Shown piece by piece: positions 9,892-19,215 of a DNA stretch of 64,000 nucleotides. The DNA is from Bryobacterales bacterium (lineage in GTDB: Bacteria > Acidobacteriota > Terriglobia > Bryobacterales > Bryobacteraceae). Within the stretch, counting starts at the first letter, position 1. Each line of letters opens with the position of its first letter. A program made the position numbers and the translations under genes. The stretch lies in contig JADJOP010000043.1 in NCBI GenBank assembly GCA_016713735.1, positions 248,001 through 312,000 of the forward strand, in the 5' to 3' direction. The notes beneath the pieces were generated by a model. The model ran no database searches and was not told where the DNA came from. It worked only from the letters and a program-made list of their open reading frames with translations.

Positions 9892-11706
9892 TCATCTCGA
9901 ACATGGTGCGGCCGAAAGCCGGTTCAACTCCGCGCGCGCGGAACGCGCCTGGTCCAGGAGGGTCCACGGATCGGCCGCGGTGGGCTTGCCGAACCGCGGG
10001 ATGTACAGCCGGTGGATGGCTGTCTCGATTGCGCGCAGCGACTCCACGGCGTTCTCCGAGGATTCCAGTGGGAACGGGCACTCGCTCGCGGCGGCTCGCG
10101 CATCGGTGCGCTGCAAGAGCGGATCGAGCAGGCCGTCGGCCTCATTCCACTCGGTTTGCAAAGCCCCGCTATGAGAGTTCGCCATTCGTTCGACGGCTGC
10201 CGCCGCCTCCCTCGGCAGCAGAGAGAACCTCGCCGGCGGATACCGCTCAGCCAGTTGGCGCAAGGCAAGCCCCGAGGCAAGCGACCGGCGTAAGGATCGT
10301 TGCACCCGGGTGAGGTATTGATTCGATTCCTCCGCCGAACCGAAGCGCTCTTTCCATGCGCCCGCCAGCGGCGGTTCCACGCGTTCCAGGCGCTCCGCCT
10401 TACCTTCTTCGGCCAAAGGCGCACCGGAATACGGAATCTCATCCGGCAGCCAGACTTGAGAGTTGAGATACGGGATGCCGCGCGTCACGGCCTCCACCAG
10501 GCGCTTTTGCTGCTCATCCTCGACGATCACTTGCAGCATCACGGCGCCATGATCGATCTTGATCCGCGGAGCCAGCTGCGCCTGCAACCCGGAGTTGTGC
10601 AGGGCTTCGCGCAAGAGTGCCTCGGATTCCTCCAATTGGTCCTGCCCGGGAATATCGGCCATCGGAGGAGCCGTCGCCACTGCCTCCCTGGCGCCGCGCG
10701 ACGCCGGAAGCGCCTCCAAGCGCTCCGCCGGCGCAGGAAGCTCTTCAAAGAGCCCCGCCGGCGCCTGTTCCAACGGGCGCAGATCGAAGCCGACCTCGCG
10801 CAGTTCATACCGCTGCCTGGTGTAGCCGTCGGCCTCGACAACATCCAGCGTCTGCGCCAGGGGATGCAGATCCGCGGCACGCAGCGTCAACGTGCTCCCG
10901 GCGACCCGCTGCCTGCCCGGCGATGGAGCCGCCTGAACCTGAATCGAGATCGTGCCCTCCGTGGCTTGCGTGGTCACGCTCTCCCGCCGCCCCGCCAGGC
11001 GCAACCGGAGGACGTCGAAATTGCTTGCTGAAAGGGGGCTTCTCGGGCTCGTGCCGTGCTCGGAATAAACCGCCTTGAGTCCCGCGATCACCGTGTAGTC
11101 GCCACGCCAGCTCTCCCGGAAGCGATCCCGGTCCGGCGCATGCCAGAGTTCCCACTTAGCCCATGCCGCGCCACGGTGGACTTCCAGGGTCTGATGCAGC
11201 AGCGGCGCAGGCGTGGCCGAGAACAGCCGCCTCGCCTCCGCGCCGGCGGCGCGCCGCAAGATCTCGGAAGCCTCGGCGCGAGGAGTTGCGCCTCCGAAAA
11301 ACGTCCAGTAGGCAACCAGCAGAAGCGCGATCATCGAGGTGGCCGCCTGCGGCCGCGAGATCCACGCCAGCGCGTTCCGCATCCAATCGGCGTAACGGAT
11401 CGTGGCCGGCCGGTTTGCCGGCTCGCCAGCCTGCCCGCGCAATTCCCGGTACAACCTCTGCCGGGCGTGCCTGCGTTCGTCGTGATCGTCCAACCCGTTC
11501 CAGATCGAATCGCAGGCGCTTACGAAACCGTGGACGGTTGCCGCAATGCTCTCCGCGCGGTGTTTGCAGTGCCAGCAGTGTTGCATGTGCTCGCGCGCCG
11601 ACGCCGCCTCGCCTGCCGGAAGTTCGGCATCCATCAGCCGGATGAGATCCAGATCGCTCAGATGCGCCGCGCGTTCAGAACCCTGGTGCATCATGCAACT
11701 CCTCAT
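9892..11706 (-). CDS. Membrane anti-sigma factor with zinc-finger N-terminus
   Basis: Partner of the ECF sigma factor encoded just upstream, which it overlaps by about 15-30 bases. The N-terminus has a zinc-finger anti-sigma pattern, EHMQHCWHCKH (H-x3-C-x2-C). A transmembrane helix follows near residues 120-145 (SMIALLLVAYWTFFGG), then a large exported part with no domain I recognise. ATG codons at 11706, 11694 and 11691 are all possible starts. The usual mechanism for this family is that the cytoplasmic finger sequesters the sigma factor until an extracytoplasmic signal releases it. The extracellular region of about 450 residues is unusually long for an anti-sigma factor and may be the sensor. 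Confidence 0.75.
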   Translation of the reverse strand: MRSCMMHQGSERAAHLSDLDLIRLMDAELPAGEAASAREHMQHCWHCKHRAESIAATVHGFVSACDSIWNGLDDHDERRHARQRLYRELRGQAGEPANRPATIRYADWMRNALAWISRPQAATSMIALLLVAYWTFFGGATPRAEASEILRRAAGAEARRLFSATPAPLLHQTLEVHRGAAWAKWELWHAPDRDRFRESWRGDYTVIAGLKAVYSEHGTSPRSPLSASNFDVLRLRLAGRRESVTTQATEGTISIQVQAAPSPGRQRVAGSTLTLRAADLHPLAQTLDVVEADGYTRQRYELREVGFDLRPLEQAPAGLFEELPAPAERLEALPASRGAREAVATAPPMADIPGQDQLEESEALLREALHNSGLQAQLAPRIKIDHGAVMLQVIVEDEQQKRLVEAVTRGIPYLNSQVWLPDEIPYSGAPLAEEGKAERLERVEPPLAGAWKERFGSAEESNQYLTRVQRSLRRSLASGLALRQLAERYPPARFSLLPREAAAAVERMANSHSGALQTEWNEADGLLDPLLQRTDARAAASECPFPLESSENAVESLRAIETAIHRLYIPRFGKPTAADPWTLLDQARSARAELNRLSAAPCSR

Positions 11707-12274
11707 TCAGCCGTTCGATGGCGCGCTGAACATGTTCGGCAACGGTCGTCTCGCCGATTTTCAGGATCGCCGCGATCTCCCGGTAACGGAAGCCTTCGCG
11801 CCGGAGAAAAAGCGCATGCCGCTGCAGCGATGGCAACTCTTCAATCGCCTTTTCCAGCCGCAGCATCCGTTCGCGCTTCAGCAGGAGCGACTCCGGGTCC
11901 GGATGAACCCGCCGGAACTCATGCTCCACGCGCCGCGACACGCCGGCATCGGAAAGCGAGTGTTCCGGCTTGGGAAGCCGAACGCCGTCGACGGCCAGAT
12001 TGTGCGCCACGCGGAACAGCCACGCCTTCGCGTTCTCGATCCGCTTGCCCAGAAGCAACTCGCGATGGAGGCGGAGAAATGCCTCCTGCGCCAACTCCTG
12101 GCCCTGCGAAATGTCGCGTGAAAGCAGGCTCAGGTAACGCACCAGCGGATCATAGTGCTGCTCAATGATCGAGTCCATCCGTTCACACAGCGGGCTTGCC
12201 GGCTCTTGTGCCGCTCCGGATCGGCACGTGAAGAGTCCAGTCAGACTGGAGCAGGATTTAACGTTTCCATTCAT
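11675..12274 (-). CDS. ECF-family RNA polymerase sigma factor
   Basis: A sigma-70 ECF protein of 199 residues, or 167 if it starts at MDSIIEQHYDP. Region 2 shows ARYLS-like and AQEAFLRLHRELL segments with WLFRVAHNLAVD. Region 4 shows LPSLQRHALFLRREGFRYREIAAILKI followed by VAEHVQRAIERL, a helix-turn-helix that reads the -35 element. Gene order and overlap with the downstream zinc-finger anti-sigma factor are typical of a co-regulated pair. Target promoters are not known; genes downstream on the same strand, starting with the metallophosphoesterase, are candidates. Confidence 0.9.
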   Translation of the reverse strand: MNGNVKSCSSLTGLFTCRSGAAQEPASPLCERMDSIIEQHYDPLVRYLSLLSRDISQGQELAQEAFLRLHRELLLGKRIENAKAWLFRVAHNLAVDGVRLPKPEHSLSDAGVSRRVEHEFRRVHPDPESLLLKRERMLRLEKAIEELPSLQRHALFLRREGFRYREIAAILKIGETTVAEHVQRAIERLNEELHDAPGF

Positions 12275-12558
12275 TTCCGTGGAAGCCGGCGTGCGAGCCC
12301 TCTCTGTACCGGTACAAGAGAGAAGACGGTGATCGCCAGCGAATCCTCGGAGATTCGCTGAATATTCATGGGAGAGTAAGGCAATCGACTGATAGTGCGG
12401 GTTCTTGCGCCAATTGGAAGCGCTGGGCCAGGTGTAGGCGGAGACACGTCACTCGCCTGGAGGCACTGAACGAAGAAGGCCGGCCCGGCTCCTGGCGGAG
12501 ACGAAACGGCCGACTGCGGGCCCGCTCAACCGGGTTTGGCTTGACGCGACGCCTGCGA
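12275..12558. other. Intergenic region upstream of the sigma factor, no gene seen
   Basis: This stretch lies between the sigma factor start and the TonB-receptor remnant. It should hold the promoter of the sigma/anti-sigma operon. No RNA gene, repeat or convincing reading frame was recognised. Confidence 0.4.
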
Positions 12559-12780
12559 TTAGAACCCGAGCCGCAGTTCGAATCGAAGTTGGCGCTCGGC
12601 GGCCTTGGCCGATGTGATCATGCCGAAGTTGGCGCCGGTGACGTTCGCCGCCGGGTTGTTGCGCTGCGGATGATTCGGCACGTTGAAGGCCTCGGCGCCA
12701 AACTGCGAGTCGAAGCGTCCGCTGAGCGTGAACCGACAGAACACGCCGGCATCGGCGCGGATCGCGCCCGGGGCCCGCGG
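12559..12780 (-). pseudogene. C-terminal remnant of an Oar-like TonB receptor
   Basis: About 70 residues match the extreme C-terminus of acidobacterial Oar-like receptors: FDSQFGAEAFNVPNHPQ, then TGANFGMITSAKAAERQ and a terminal LRFELRLGF ending in F. No plug, barrel or signal peptide lies upstream; the frame instead runs into unrelated sequence near 12780 and then the HD oxygenase gene. This is a gene end left by deletion or rearrangement, not a small functional gene. What lies between about 12790 and 13011 is unclear: the frame stays open but I recognise nothing in it. Confidence 0.75.
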
Positions 12781-13011
12781 CGCCACGGGGGCGTCGCCGG
12801 CGGGCGCATCCATTTCCTTGGCCACGACGCCGAACCGCGCACACTGATGCGCATAGGCGTCGAACGGTCCCGGCTGGAGCGGATCCTCGTCCTGCACGGC
12901 GATCTGATCGCCGGCATCAATAGCCTCACGGGTTCCCCAGACGAGCAGTGGGCCACAGTGGCCCGGCCGGACATCCGCAAGAGCGACCTGGCGGCGGCCG
13001 TGCTGCGCTAT

Positions 13012-13587
13012 CTAGCGCGTGAGATGACGCAGCATCATCTCGCGATAGTCTTCCAGCCGGGGACCATTCCAGTTGGGGTCCTTGGCCAGTTCATCCCAGG
13101 CGCGCAAGCGCAGCATGTCCCTCACCTCCGGTGTGGCGGCGAAGCGGGCAGCTTCGTCCGGTGACATCGGCCCGCCCTGCAAGCGCAGAGTTTCGACGCT
13201 GGCCGGAGAGAGTTGGTTCAGGTAGGCGGGATTCGTCGCGGTCAGGTAGCGCTTGGCGCCGACGTGTCCGCCGACGAGCGAGGCGAGCCGTTGCGAGAAG
13301 CCGCGTTCGAGAAGCCACTGCGCGCCCATTTCGTCGTGGTTGACCACGCCCACGCGCTCGTCGCGAACGGTCTGTTCGGCGTCAAACAGATGGCCGATGT
13401 CGTGAAGCAGGGATGCGAGGGTGAGTTCCTCATCCGCACCTGCCTGCCGCGCCTGCCACGCGCATTGCTCGGCGTGTTCGAGCTTGGAGACGGCTTCGCC
13501 GAAATATTGCTCGCCCCCGGTTCGCCGCAGCAACTCCATCACTTCGGTGGCGACAGCGGCCGCCTGGTCGTTGGTCATCTTCGACAT
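13012..13587 (-). CDS. phnZ: PhnZ-like HD-domain mixed-valent di-iron oxygenase
   Basis: A 191-residue HD protein matching the phosphonate-associated PhnZ group, which cleaves 2-amino-1-hydroxyethylphosphonate to glycine and phosphate with O2 at a di-iron centre. Characteristic residues are present in order: the Tyr/Glu of EQYFGEAV, His in KLEHAEQCAW, the His-Asp of LLHDIGHL, His in NHDEMGA, His/Lys in GHVGAKRYL and Asp in RAWDEL. GGPMSPDEA also matches the family. A close relative acting on another substrate, such as trimethylammonium-alkylphosphonates, cannot be excluded. The usual partner, a 2-oxoglutarate hydroxylase (PhnY type), is not in the window. It is the last gene of the minus-strand phosphonate operon. 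Confidence 0.85.
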   Translation of the reverse strand: MSKMTNDQAAAVATEVMELLRRTGGEQYFGEAVSKLEHAEQCAWQARQAGADEELTLASLLHDIGHLFDAEQTVRDERVGVVNHDEMGAQWLLERGFSQRLASLVGGHVGAKRYLTATNPAYLNQLSPASVETLRLQGGPMSPDEAARFAATPEVRDMLRLRAWDELAKDPNWNGPRLEDYREMMLRHLTR

Positions 13588-13645
13588 CCTCGCATATGCA
13601 GATTGTCCTCCTCACGCGATTCACTGTTCAGAAAGCGCCGGCCTG

Positions 13646-14911
13646 TTATTTCCTGATCGGGAGGATGACAACGGCCCCAAGCAGGCAGGCGGCGGCGATC
13701 AGCACGAAGACGGGAAAGGTTGAACCCGTGGCATCGATCGTGTAGCCGATGGCCATTTGGCCGAGCGCGGCAAAGCCGTACGCCGTGGCATCCATCAAGC
13801 CGGTGGCCGTGCCTGACCGTTCACGGCCCACGAGCACTGGGCCGAGTGACCAGTAGCAGGCCTGCGGCGCATACACCAGGAATCCGGCGAGCAGCAGGAT
13901 GAGGAAGGCGAGTGGCGAATCCTTGGGAAGAACCGACAACAGGAACACCACCAAGGCCGCACCCGCCATGAGACCGCTGGCCACGTGGCCACGCCGGGTG
14001 GGGAACCAGTGATCGGAGACAAGGCCGGCGCTCAGCGCTCCCATCGCCATGCCGATCGGCAGCCCGAGGGTCACCCACAGATCAGCCGCCGACCCCTTTG
14101 CCGATGCCCCTAGAAAGTGCAGCGGAACCCAGCTGAGCAGCCCGTACCGAGCCATGCTTTCGAATCCGATCGAGAGGCAGGCCATGCGGAAGTGGCTGTT
14201 GCCGGCCACGGCGCGGTACCGCTGCCAGGAGGATTCCTCGGCGCCGGATGCCGGAGGCGGGGCCTCGGATTCCTCGGGCGGCAATTCGGCAAAGCCCAGG
14301 TCGCGCGGCTTGTTGCGGGCGAGCATGAGGAAGAGCCCCGTGCCGAGCAGAATGGTGGACACGGGCAAACGGAAGATCCAGCGCCAATCCAGAAACGTGA
14401 GCACCCAAATGCACAGGGCATAGGTCAGGGCGCTGGAGAAGCCGGCCGCGAGAAGGTGGAAGCCGTTGGCCTTCCCACGCTCCCGCTGGGGGAACCAGTC
14501 GACGATCATACGCCGCAGCGCGGGCGAGGCAGCTGACTGGGCGACGCCGTTGGCAAACCACAAGGCCACCATTGCCCAGGCCGAAACCGACACGCTGACC
14601 AGCCAGTTGAAGGCGAACGACAGCAGCGCGGCGGCCGACACCATGCGCCTGGCGCCGACGATGTCGGCAAGATTGCCGTTGAACGCCTGCCCCACTCCGT
14701 AGCCAATGAGCATCGCGGAGTTGAGAGCCGCGATGGTCGACGCCGAGTGGCCCAATTCGTTCTTTAGGCCGGGGACGGCGAAACCAAGGTTCTGCCGTCC
14801 GGTGTAGAAGAACAGGTAGCACAGCATGATGCCGGCCAGCACGCGCCACTGTGCACTGGCGAAGGCGGAGCGCGGCGGCGCCTGCAGCGCCGTTGGGGAA
14901 GTCGCGCTCAT
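13646..14911 (-). CDS. MFS transporter, organophosphate:phosphate antiporter type
   Basis: A 12-helix major facilitator of 421 residues from ATG 14911. That start overlaps the AraC stop as ATGA, and GAGGAGTGG lies upstream; the longer open frame is rejected for this reason. The N-terminal helix segment CYLFFYTGRQNLGFAVPGLK resembles the OPA family (GlpT, UhpT, PgtP), which exchanges organophosphates for phosphate. DWFPQRERGKANG is the conserved cytoplasmic loop. Its position between the regulator and the PhnZ gene makes a phosphonate or organophosphate import role likely, but the substrate is inferred from context only. Confidence 0.85.
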   Translation of the reverse strand: MSATSPTALQAPPRSAFASAQWRVLAGIMLCYLFFYTGRQNLGFAVPGLKNELGHSASTIAALNSAMLIGYGVGQAFNGNLADIVGARRMVSAAALLSFAFNWLVSVSVSAWAMVALWFANGVAQSAASPALRRMIVDWFPQRERGKANGFHLLAAGFSSALTYALCIWVLTFLDWRWIFRLPVSTILLGTGLFLMLARNKPRDLGFAELPPEESEAPPPASGAEESSWQRYRAVAGNSHFRMACLSIGFESMARYGLLSWVPLHFLGASAKGSAADLWVTLGLPIGMAMGALSAGLVSDHWFPTRRGHVASGLMAGAALVVFLLSVLPKDSPLAFLILLLAGFLVYAPQACYWSLGPVLVGRERSGTATGLMDATAYGFAALGQMAIGYTIDATGSTFPVFVLIAAACLLGAVVILPIRK

Positions 14912-15843
14912 TGGTTGATCCACTCCTCGGAAACCGGATTCGTCAAACCCGTGCGGACCGATTGCGGCGTTTGCCCAAACTCGCGCCGGAAGGCGGCCAC
15001 GAAGTGGCTCGGGGTGCGGAAGCCCAACTCGTAGCTGACCTCTTTGACCGCCATGGGGCTGGCTGACAGCAACTCGCGCCCGCGCGCTAGCAGCAGGCGA
15101 TTGTAGAAGTGGGCCGGAGTTGCCCCCGTCGCTGAACGGAACAGCCGCGTGAAGCGCTCCTCGCTGGTCGCCAGGTAGCGGCACAAGTGCTGCACGCGAA
15201 ACTCGTCCTTGCGGCACCAGCGCATGAACTCCACGGCGCGGATGTGGTCGCGCCGCGACAACACGGGCGAACGGTGGATCTCCAGCAGCTCCACGCGCTT
15301 CCAGGGCCAGGCGCGGAGGGCCTCAATGAGGACTCGCGTGGCCAGGCCTTCCACCACTGTTTCGAAACCGGGGGCGCGATGATTGAGTTCCGCCACGATG
15401 TCGCGGGCAGCCGCCACCAGCGTTGGAGACTGCACCTTGCCGAGGAAGACCGGCTCGAGAGCGCCACTGATTGCGCCGGCGGCGGGAGGCGCAAGTGCAA
15501 TCAGGCCTCGCCGCATGTTGTGCACGAGATCGCGGAGCAACTCCGGGGCGAAGGTGAGATTTACCGCCTCGCAGCCGTGGCTGCCGGTCCGGTAGACGCT
15601 GGCGTGCTCGATGCCAGGATTGCTGCCCATCATCGCCTCGCCGGGCTCGATCGTCTCGGCCACCCCAAGCTGCGCCGTCTCTACCGCTCCGGCGAGGCTG
15701 ATGGCGATGTTGAACTCGGCGTGAATGTGCGGATCGAAACGCACCGGGCCGGAGGCGCGGTACCACTGCACATGCAGTTTGCCATCGGCCCGCGACCAGA
15801 ACGAGTTCGATGATGGGGTGGACAGCTTTTCGAGCAATCTCAT
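14908..15843 (-). CDS. AraC-family transcriptional regulator
   Basis: The 311-residue protein has an N-terminal cupin-like ligand domain (FDPHIHAEFNIAISLAGAVE, EPGEAMMGSNPG) and a C-terminal double helix-turn-helix. The latter includes HLCRYLATSEERFTRLFRSA and the signature ATPAHFYNRLLLARGRELL, then SYELGFRTPSHFVAAFRREFG. It probably senses a small molecule and controls the phosphonate genes around it. Its TGA overlaps the transporter ATG, so the two are translationally coupled. It starts 7 bases after the PHP hydrolase stop. Confidence 0.9.
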   Translation of the reverse strand: MRLLEKLSTPSSNSFWSRADGKLHVQWYRASGPVRFDPHIHAEFNIAISLAGAVETAQLGVAETIEPGEAMMGSNPGIEHASVYRTGSHGCEAVNLTFAPELLRDLVHNMRRGLIALAPPAAGAISGALEPVFLGKVQSPTLVAAARDIVAELNHRAPGFETVVEGLATRVLIEALRAWPWKRVELLEIHRSPVLSRRDHIRAVEFMRWCRKDEFRVQHLCRYLATSEERFTRLFRSATGATPAHFYNRLLLARGRELLSASPMAVKEVSYELGFRTPSHFVAAFRREFGQTPQSVRTGLTNPVSEEWINQ

Positions 15844-15850
15844 CAGTGCC

Positions 15851-17122
15851 TCACTCTGCCCAACCGAAGGGCTGCGACCAGGCCCGTTTGTTGGGATGCT
15901 CGGCGCTGGGCACCGCAGGCTTCCCCGTCGAGGTCACTACCGCCCGCACATACAACAGGCCGTCCCCCGATGCGGTCCCACGCGGTGCGGACATCGTGTA
16001 CGACGGCGTGGTCCCCTTCACTTCGGCCAGCACCTCGCCCTCCTTCGAGTTTCCTCGCGCCCCAATGAACCGCGTGACGAACTGCTCATCGCCTGAAGGC
16101 TGAATGCGCAGCGAGAGCGTGCGCCGGGCGCGGTCAAACTGAATGTCGTCCATCACCACGCCCGTCGAGGCATAGAACTCCCCGGCGCGGATGGCCCTCA
16201 CCAGGCTTTCCGGTGTGAGATAGCGGGCGCGCACCATGATCCAGGCCCGGCCGGGCAGCGCGCGCGACTTGTTGCCATGGTGGTCGTGGGAATCATCGGT
16301 GGCCAGCCCGAACAACGGTTGGCCGTGGTATCGCGTCATGCGCGTAATGTTGGCGATGTCCCACATGCGGTCCGTGTCTGGATGCTCGCTGTCGCCGGGG
16401 TCGTTGTCGTTATCCACGCCGTTCCACACCTCAAAGAAACGCTCCGGAAGGACCGCTGCCAGATCGAGCGCCGTGACGCCCCATTTGTAGTTGGGGTGAT
16501 TGACGTGCAGCAACGTGTCGCGCCCGGTGCGGCGTGATTGCTCCTCAACGGCGACCAGGTTGCGGACCATCGTGTCGCGGACCGTGGCCCCCGGAACGAA
16601 CGGAATCAGTTCTCCAATATTGGTGGCGTTCATGTGCAACGCGCGGCCATCGGCGGCGTTGCCCGTGATCTCTTCCGACTCGATCATCAGAAACCGTCCG
16701 CGCTCTTCCACCAGCGTTCTCACCTCGTCGAGCGGCTTCAGCCGCACTTCCAACGTCCCCTCTTGCTCATGGCCGCGTAGCTCCACCCATGTGTCGCCGA
16801 ACCGCTTGCGGTACTTGGCCACGGCGTCGACGCCCGCTCTGCGGTTCAGTGCACGGGCCTGTGCCCAGCGCTCGCCGCGGCTCAATACGTTGTGATCCGA
16901 TAGGGCCAGGAAGTGGTAGCCGTGAGTGCGGTACCAGTCCGCCACCATGTCGGGGAAATCGTCGCCGTCGGACCAGAAGGTGTGCGTGTGCAGGTTGCCC
17001 TTCCACCAGCGCAGGGAGCCGGCGGCAGGGTCCGCGCCCGCCTGGGGAGGTTGCGCGGAGCGGCCCGCCGCCAGTAGCAGCAGCACGGCGAATCCGGAGG
17101 CGAATAGGACGCGGGAATTCAC
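15851..17122 (-). CDS. Exported PHP-domain metallohydrolase
   Basis: The 423-residue protein has a signal peptide (SGFAVLLLLAAGRSAQ) and a polymerase-and-histidinol-phosphatase (PHP) fold. Metal-binding motifs are GNLHTHTFWSDG, LALSDHN and LHVNHPNYKWG, with DDSHDHHG further on. PHP enzymes hydrolyse phosphoesters at a multinuclear metal site. A role in releasing phosphate outside the cytoplasm would fit the surrounding phosphonate genes, but the substrate is unknown. It sits in the minus-strand operon between phnX and the AraC regulator, with a 135-base gap before it. Confidence 0.82.
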   Translation of the reverse strand: MNSRVLFASGFAVLLLLAAGRSAQPPQAGADPAAGSLRWWKGNLHTHTFWSDGDDFPDMVADWYRTHGYHFLALSDHNVLSRGERWAQARALNRRAGVDAVAKYRKRFGDTWVELRGHEQEGTLEVRLKPLDEVRTLVEERGRFLMIESEEITGNAADGRALHMNATNIGELIPFVPGATVRDTMVRNLVAVEEQSRRTGRDTLLHVNHPNYKWGVTALDLAAVLPERFFEVWNGVDNDNDPGDSEHPDTDRMWDIANITRMTRYHGQPLFGLATDDSHDHHGNKSRALPGRAWIMVRARYLTPESLVRAIRAGEFYASTGVVMDDIQFDRARRTLSLRIQPSGDEQFVTRFIGARGNSKEGEVLAEVKGTTPSYTMSAPRGTASGDGLLYVRAVVTSTGKPAVPSAEHPNKRAWSQPFGWAE

Positions 17123-17257
17123 GATCTCTCACGCTACCAACCGGTCGATGTCGATTTTATGAATGGTCAGCCGGATTGATGTTGGATTTGCGTCGGAAGC
17201 CCTTGCCCGCGCCATGCTTTTTGAAACCCTGCGTGCCGCGCCCCGCCGCCAGTGCGC

Positions 17258-18082
17258 CTACGGCCGTTCGCCGCGCGCGATGCGGGCGGAGATCTCCTCT
17301 ACCACGGGAATGAGATCGGCGGTCGCATCCAGGATGTAGTGCGGACGGCGGGAGGCCAGCCGTGTGCGAGCCGTCTCCAGCCGCGCAGCCAGTTGATCCG
17401 GCGGCAACTGCTCCACCGCTTCCCGTGAGAGGCCCACTTCGTTGCCGTGCCGGAGGACGGAGACGGCCCACATCCCCGCCGCGTGCGCTTCCTCAATGTC
17501 GGCCAGCGTGTCCCCTACCTTGACGAAGGTGGCCATCGGATAGAGGTTCAACGCCTTGGCCGCGTGGAAGGCCATCCACGGCGCGGGCCGCCCTTTGCCC
17601 ACCAGATCAGGGCACACCCACAGATCCGGCGTGTAGCCGCCTTCTCCAGCCAGACGGATGAGGTCGCTCATCATTCCGGTGTCGAACCCGGTGGTGTTGG
17701 CGAACTTGATGCCGCGCTCGCGCAACTGCGCGGTCACTTCGGGCACGCCAGGAATGACGTCGCAATGCCTGGGCAGGATCTCCATTTGAAGCGGCGTGAA
17801 CTCCTCGTAGAGCCGGTCCAGGTCCTCATCGGATGGCTCGGCGCCGTTCAGCTCCTTCCAATGTTGGCGGACGGCGGGCTCCTCGAGCAGGCTCCGGATG
17901 TGATCCTTCTTATGCGTGCCCATGGGGCGGCGGGCGTCCTACTCACTGATGGCAATGCCGTGCCGGGCAAATAGCTCGACAAAGGCCACCACGGGGCCGC
18001 GGCTTCCGTAATCGAGCACGGTGCCCGAAATGTCGAAGATCACGGCGCGCACGCCGCTGCTGAGGTTGGAATTCGTCATCAT
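17258..18082 (-). pseudogene. phnX: Phosphonoacetaldehyde hydrolase interrupted by one in-frame TAG codon
   Basis: Phosphonatase hydrolyses phosphonoacetaldehyde to acetaldehyde and phosphate via a Schiff base. From ATG 18082 (AGAGGAG upstream) the reading is MMTNSNLSSGVRAVIFD, with nucleophile Asp in VIFDISGTVLDYG, on to HGIAISE. Codon 48 is TAG (17939-17941), then DARRPMGTHKKDHI in the same frame. The MGTHKKDH block aligns with the family MGLLKIDH segment, whose Lys forms the Schiff base. Downstream, PDLVGKGRPAPWM, KVGDTLADIEEA and GMWAVSV are all normal. Family members have a Glu at the TAG position (AEEARKPMG in Bacillus), so a single GAG to TAG change explains it. A fresh pseudogene, an assembly error or readthrough are all possible. 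A product starting at 17923 would lack the nucleophile. Confidence 0.9.
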
Positions 18083-18114
18083 AGCTCCTCTTGCTTCTCG
18101 CTCCTCACTCACCG

Positions 18115-19215
18115 CTACGGCAGCAGGGCCACACGCGGTGGTTTCGCGGTGTCGGCATACTGAATCGCCGCATTCACCTCGCTGAGCGGATAACTTCGTT
18201 CCACGAGTTCACCGAAGGGGAACCGCTTCACGGCCTGGGACAGAAAGGCCAGGGCGGCTTCCAGATCTTCCGGCGAGTAGTTGTACACGCCGCTGATCGT
18301 GATCAGGCGGCGCACCACCTGCTCGGCGTTCAGTTGCACCGGCCGGCTGGGGAAGGTGGATCCGGCCATCACGAAACGCCCGCCAGGCCGCAGCAGGGTG
18401 ACCCCGAGTTCGATCGATTCCGGATAGCCGGCCAGTTCCAGCCCCAGGTCGGCTCCACGTCCGGCACTCACCTCCCGAACGCGCGCCAGGAGATCAGCGG
18501 CCGGCAGCGCGCTATCGAGCACGGCTGTGGCCCCGAAGCGGCGGGCTTGCTCCCGGCGTCCGGCGTCGGGCTCAATGGCGATCACTTCCGCCGCGCCCTC
18601 GATGGAGGCCATCGCGCATGCGGTCTGCCCCAGCATGCCGGCCCCGTGGATGACCACTACCCGGCCTTGCACGCATCCGGCGTTGCGGAACACGGCGGCC
18701 ACCGTCGAGGTGGCGCAGTTGGCCGGGCAGGCCACCACATCGGAAACATTCTCCGGTACGCGGACAATGGCCGTCTTCTCCGGCAGCCAGCAGTGCTCGG
18801 CCATGCCGCCAATCAGCGCCCGCCCCGCGGCAATCTCCTCGTGGCCGAACTTCATCAAACGCTCGCATTTCGGACGCAAACCATGCGTGCAGTAGTAGCA
18901 CTCGCCGCAACTCCACACCATCGACCACGTGACGCGGTCGCCCAGCGCGAGTGAATTGCCGCGCACGTCTTTCGCGCCCGCCGGTCCCATCGCCACGATC
19001 TCGCCGACCATCTCATGACCCAGGATGCAGGGCATCGGCGAATGCCGCCGGCCGAAGTAACTGTGCAGATCGCTGCCGCAAATCGTCGCGCACCGGATGC
19101 GCACCAGCGCCTCTTCGCCCTGCAGTTGCGGCGCCGCGAACCGCTCCAACGACAACGGCTGCCCAACACCGCGAAAGACCGCCGCGACGGACTCCTCAAC
19201 CTTCGTTCGCATCAT
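18115..19215 (-). CDS. Zinc-dependent alcohol dehydrogenase of the phosphonate-associated type
   Basis: A medium-chain dehydrogenase/reductase of 366 residues. The catalytic zinc site is seen in ATICGSDLHSY and LGHEMVGEI, the structural zinc site in CGECYYCTHGLRPKC, and the Rossmann segment in VVVIHGAGMLGQTACAMA. A subgroup of these enzymes recurs beside phosphonate-degradation genes (the HpnZ-proposed family), and this gene lies 32 bases upstream of phnX. It probably oxidises a hydroxyl group of a phosphonate-derived or sugar-like intermediate. Its start overlaps the upstream HAD stop as ATGA. Confidence 0.85.
   Translation of the reverse strand: MMRTKVEESVAAVFRGVGQPLSLERFAAPQLQGEEALVRIRCATICGSDLHSYFGRRHSPMPCILGHEMVGEIVAMGPAGAKDVRGNSLALGDRVTWSMVWSCGECYYCTHGLRPKCERLMKFGHEEIAAGRALIGGMAEHCWLPEKTAIVRVPENVSDVVACPANCATSTVAAVFRNAGCVQGRVVVIHGAGMLGQTACAMASIEGAAEVIAIEPDAGRREQARRFGATAVLDSALPAADLLARVREVSAGRGADLGLELAGYPESIELGVTLLRPGGRFVMAGSTFPSRPVQLNAEQVVRRLITISGVYNYSPEDLEAALAFLSQAVKRFPFGELVERSYPLSEVNAAIQYADTAKPPRVALLP

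Noticed and set aside
12541..13164. A 207-codon plus-strand frame across the TonB remnant and PhnZ gene
   Set aside because: It runs antisense to the recognised PhnZ and TonB reading and has no motif of its own.
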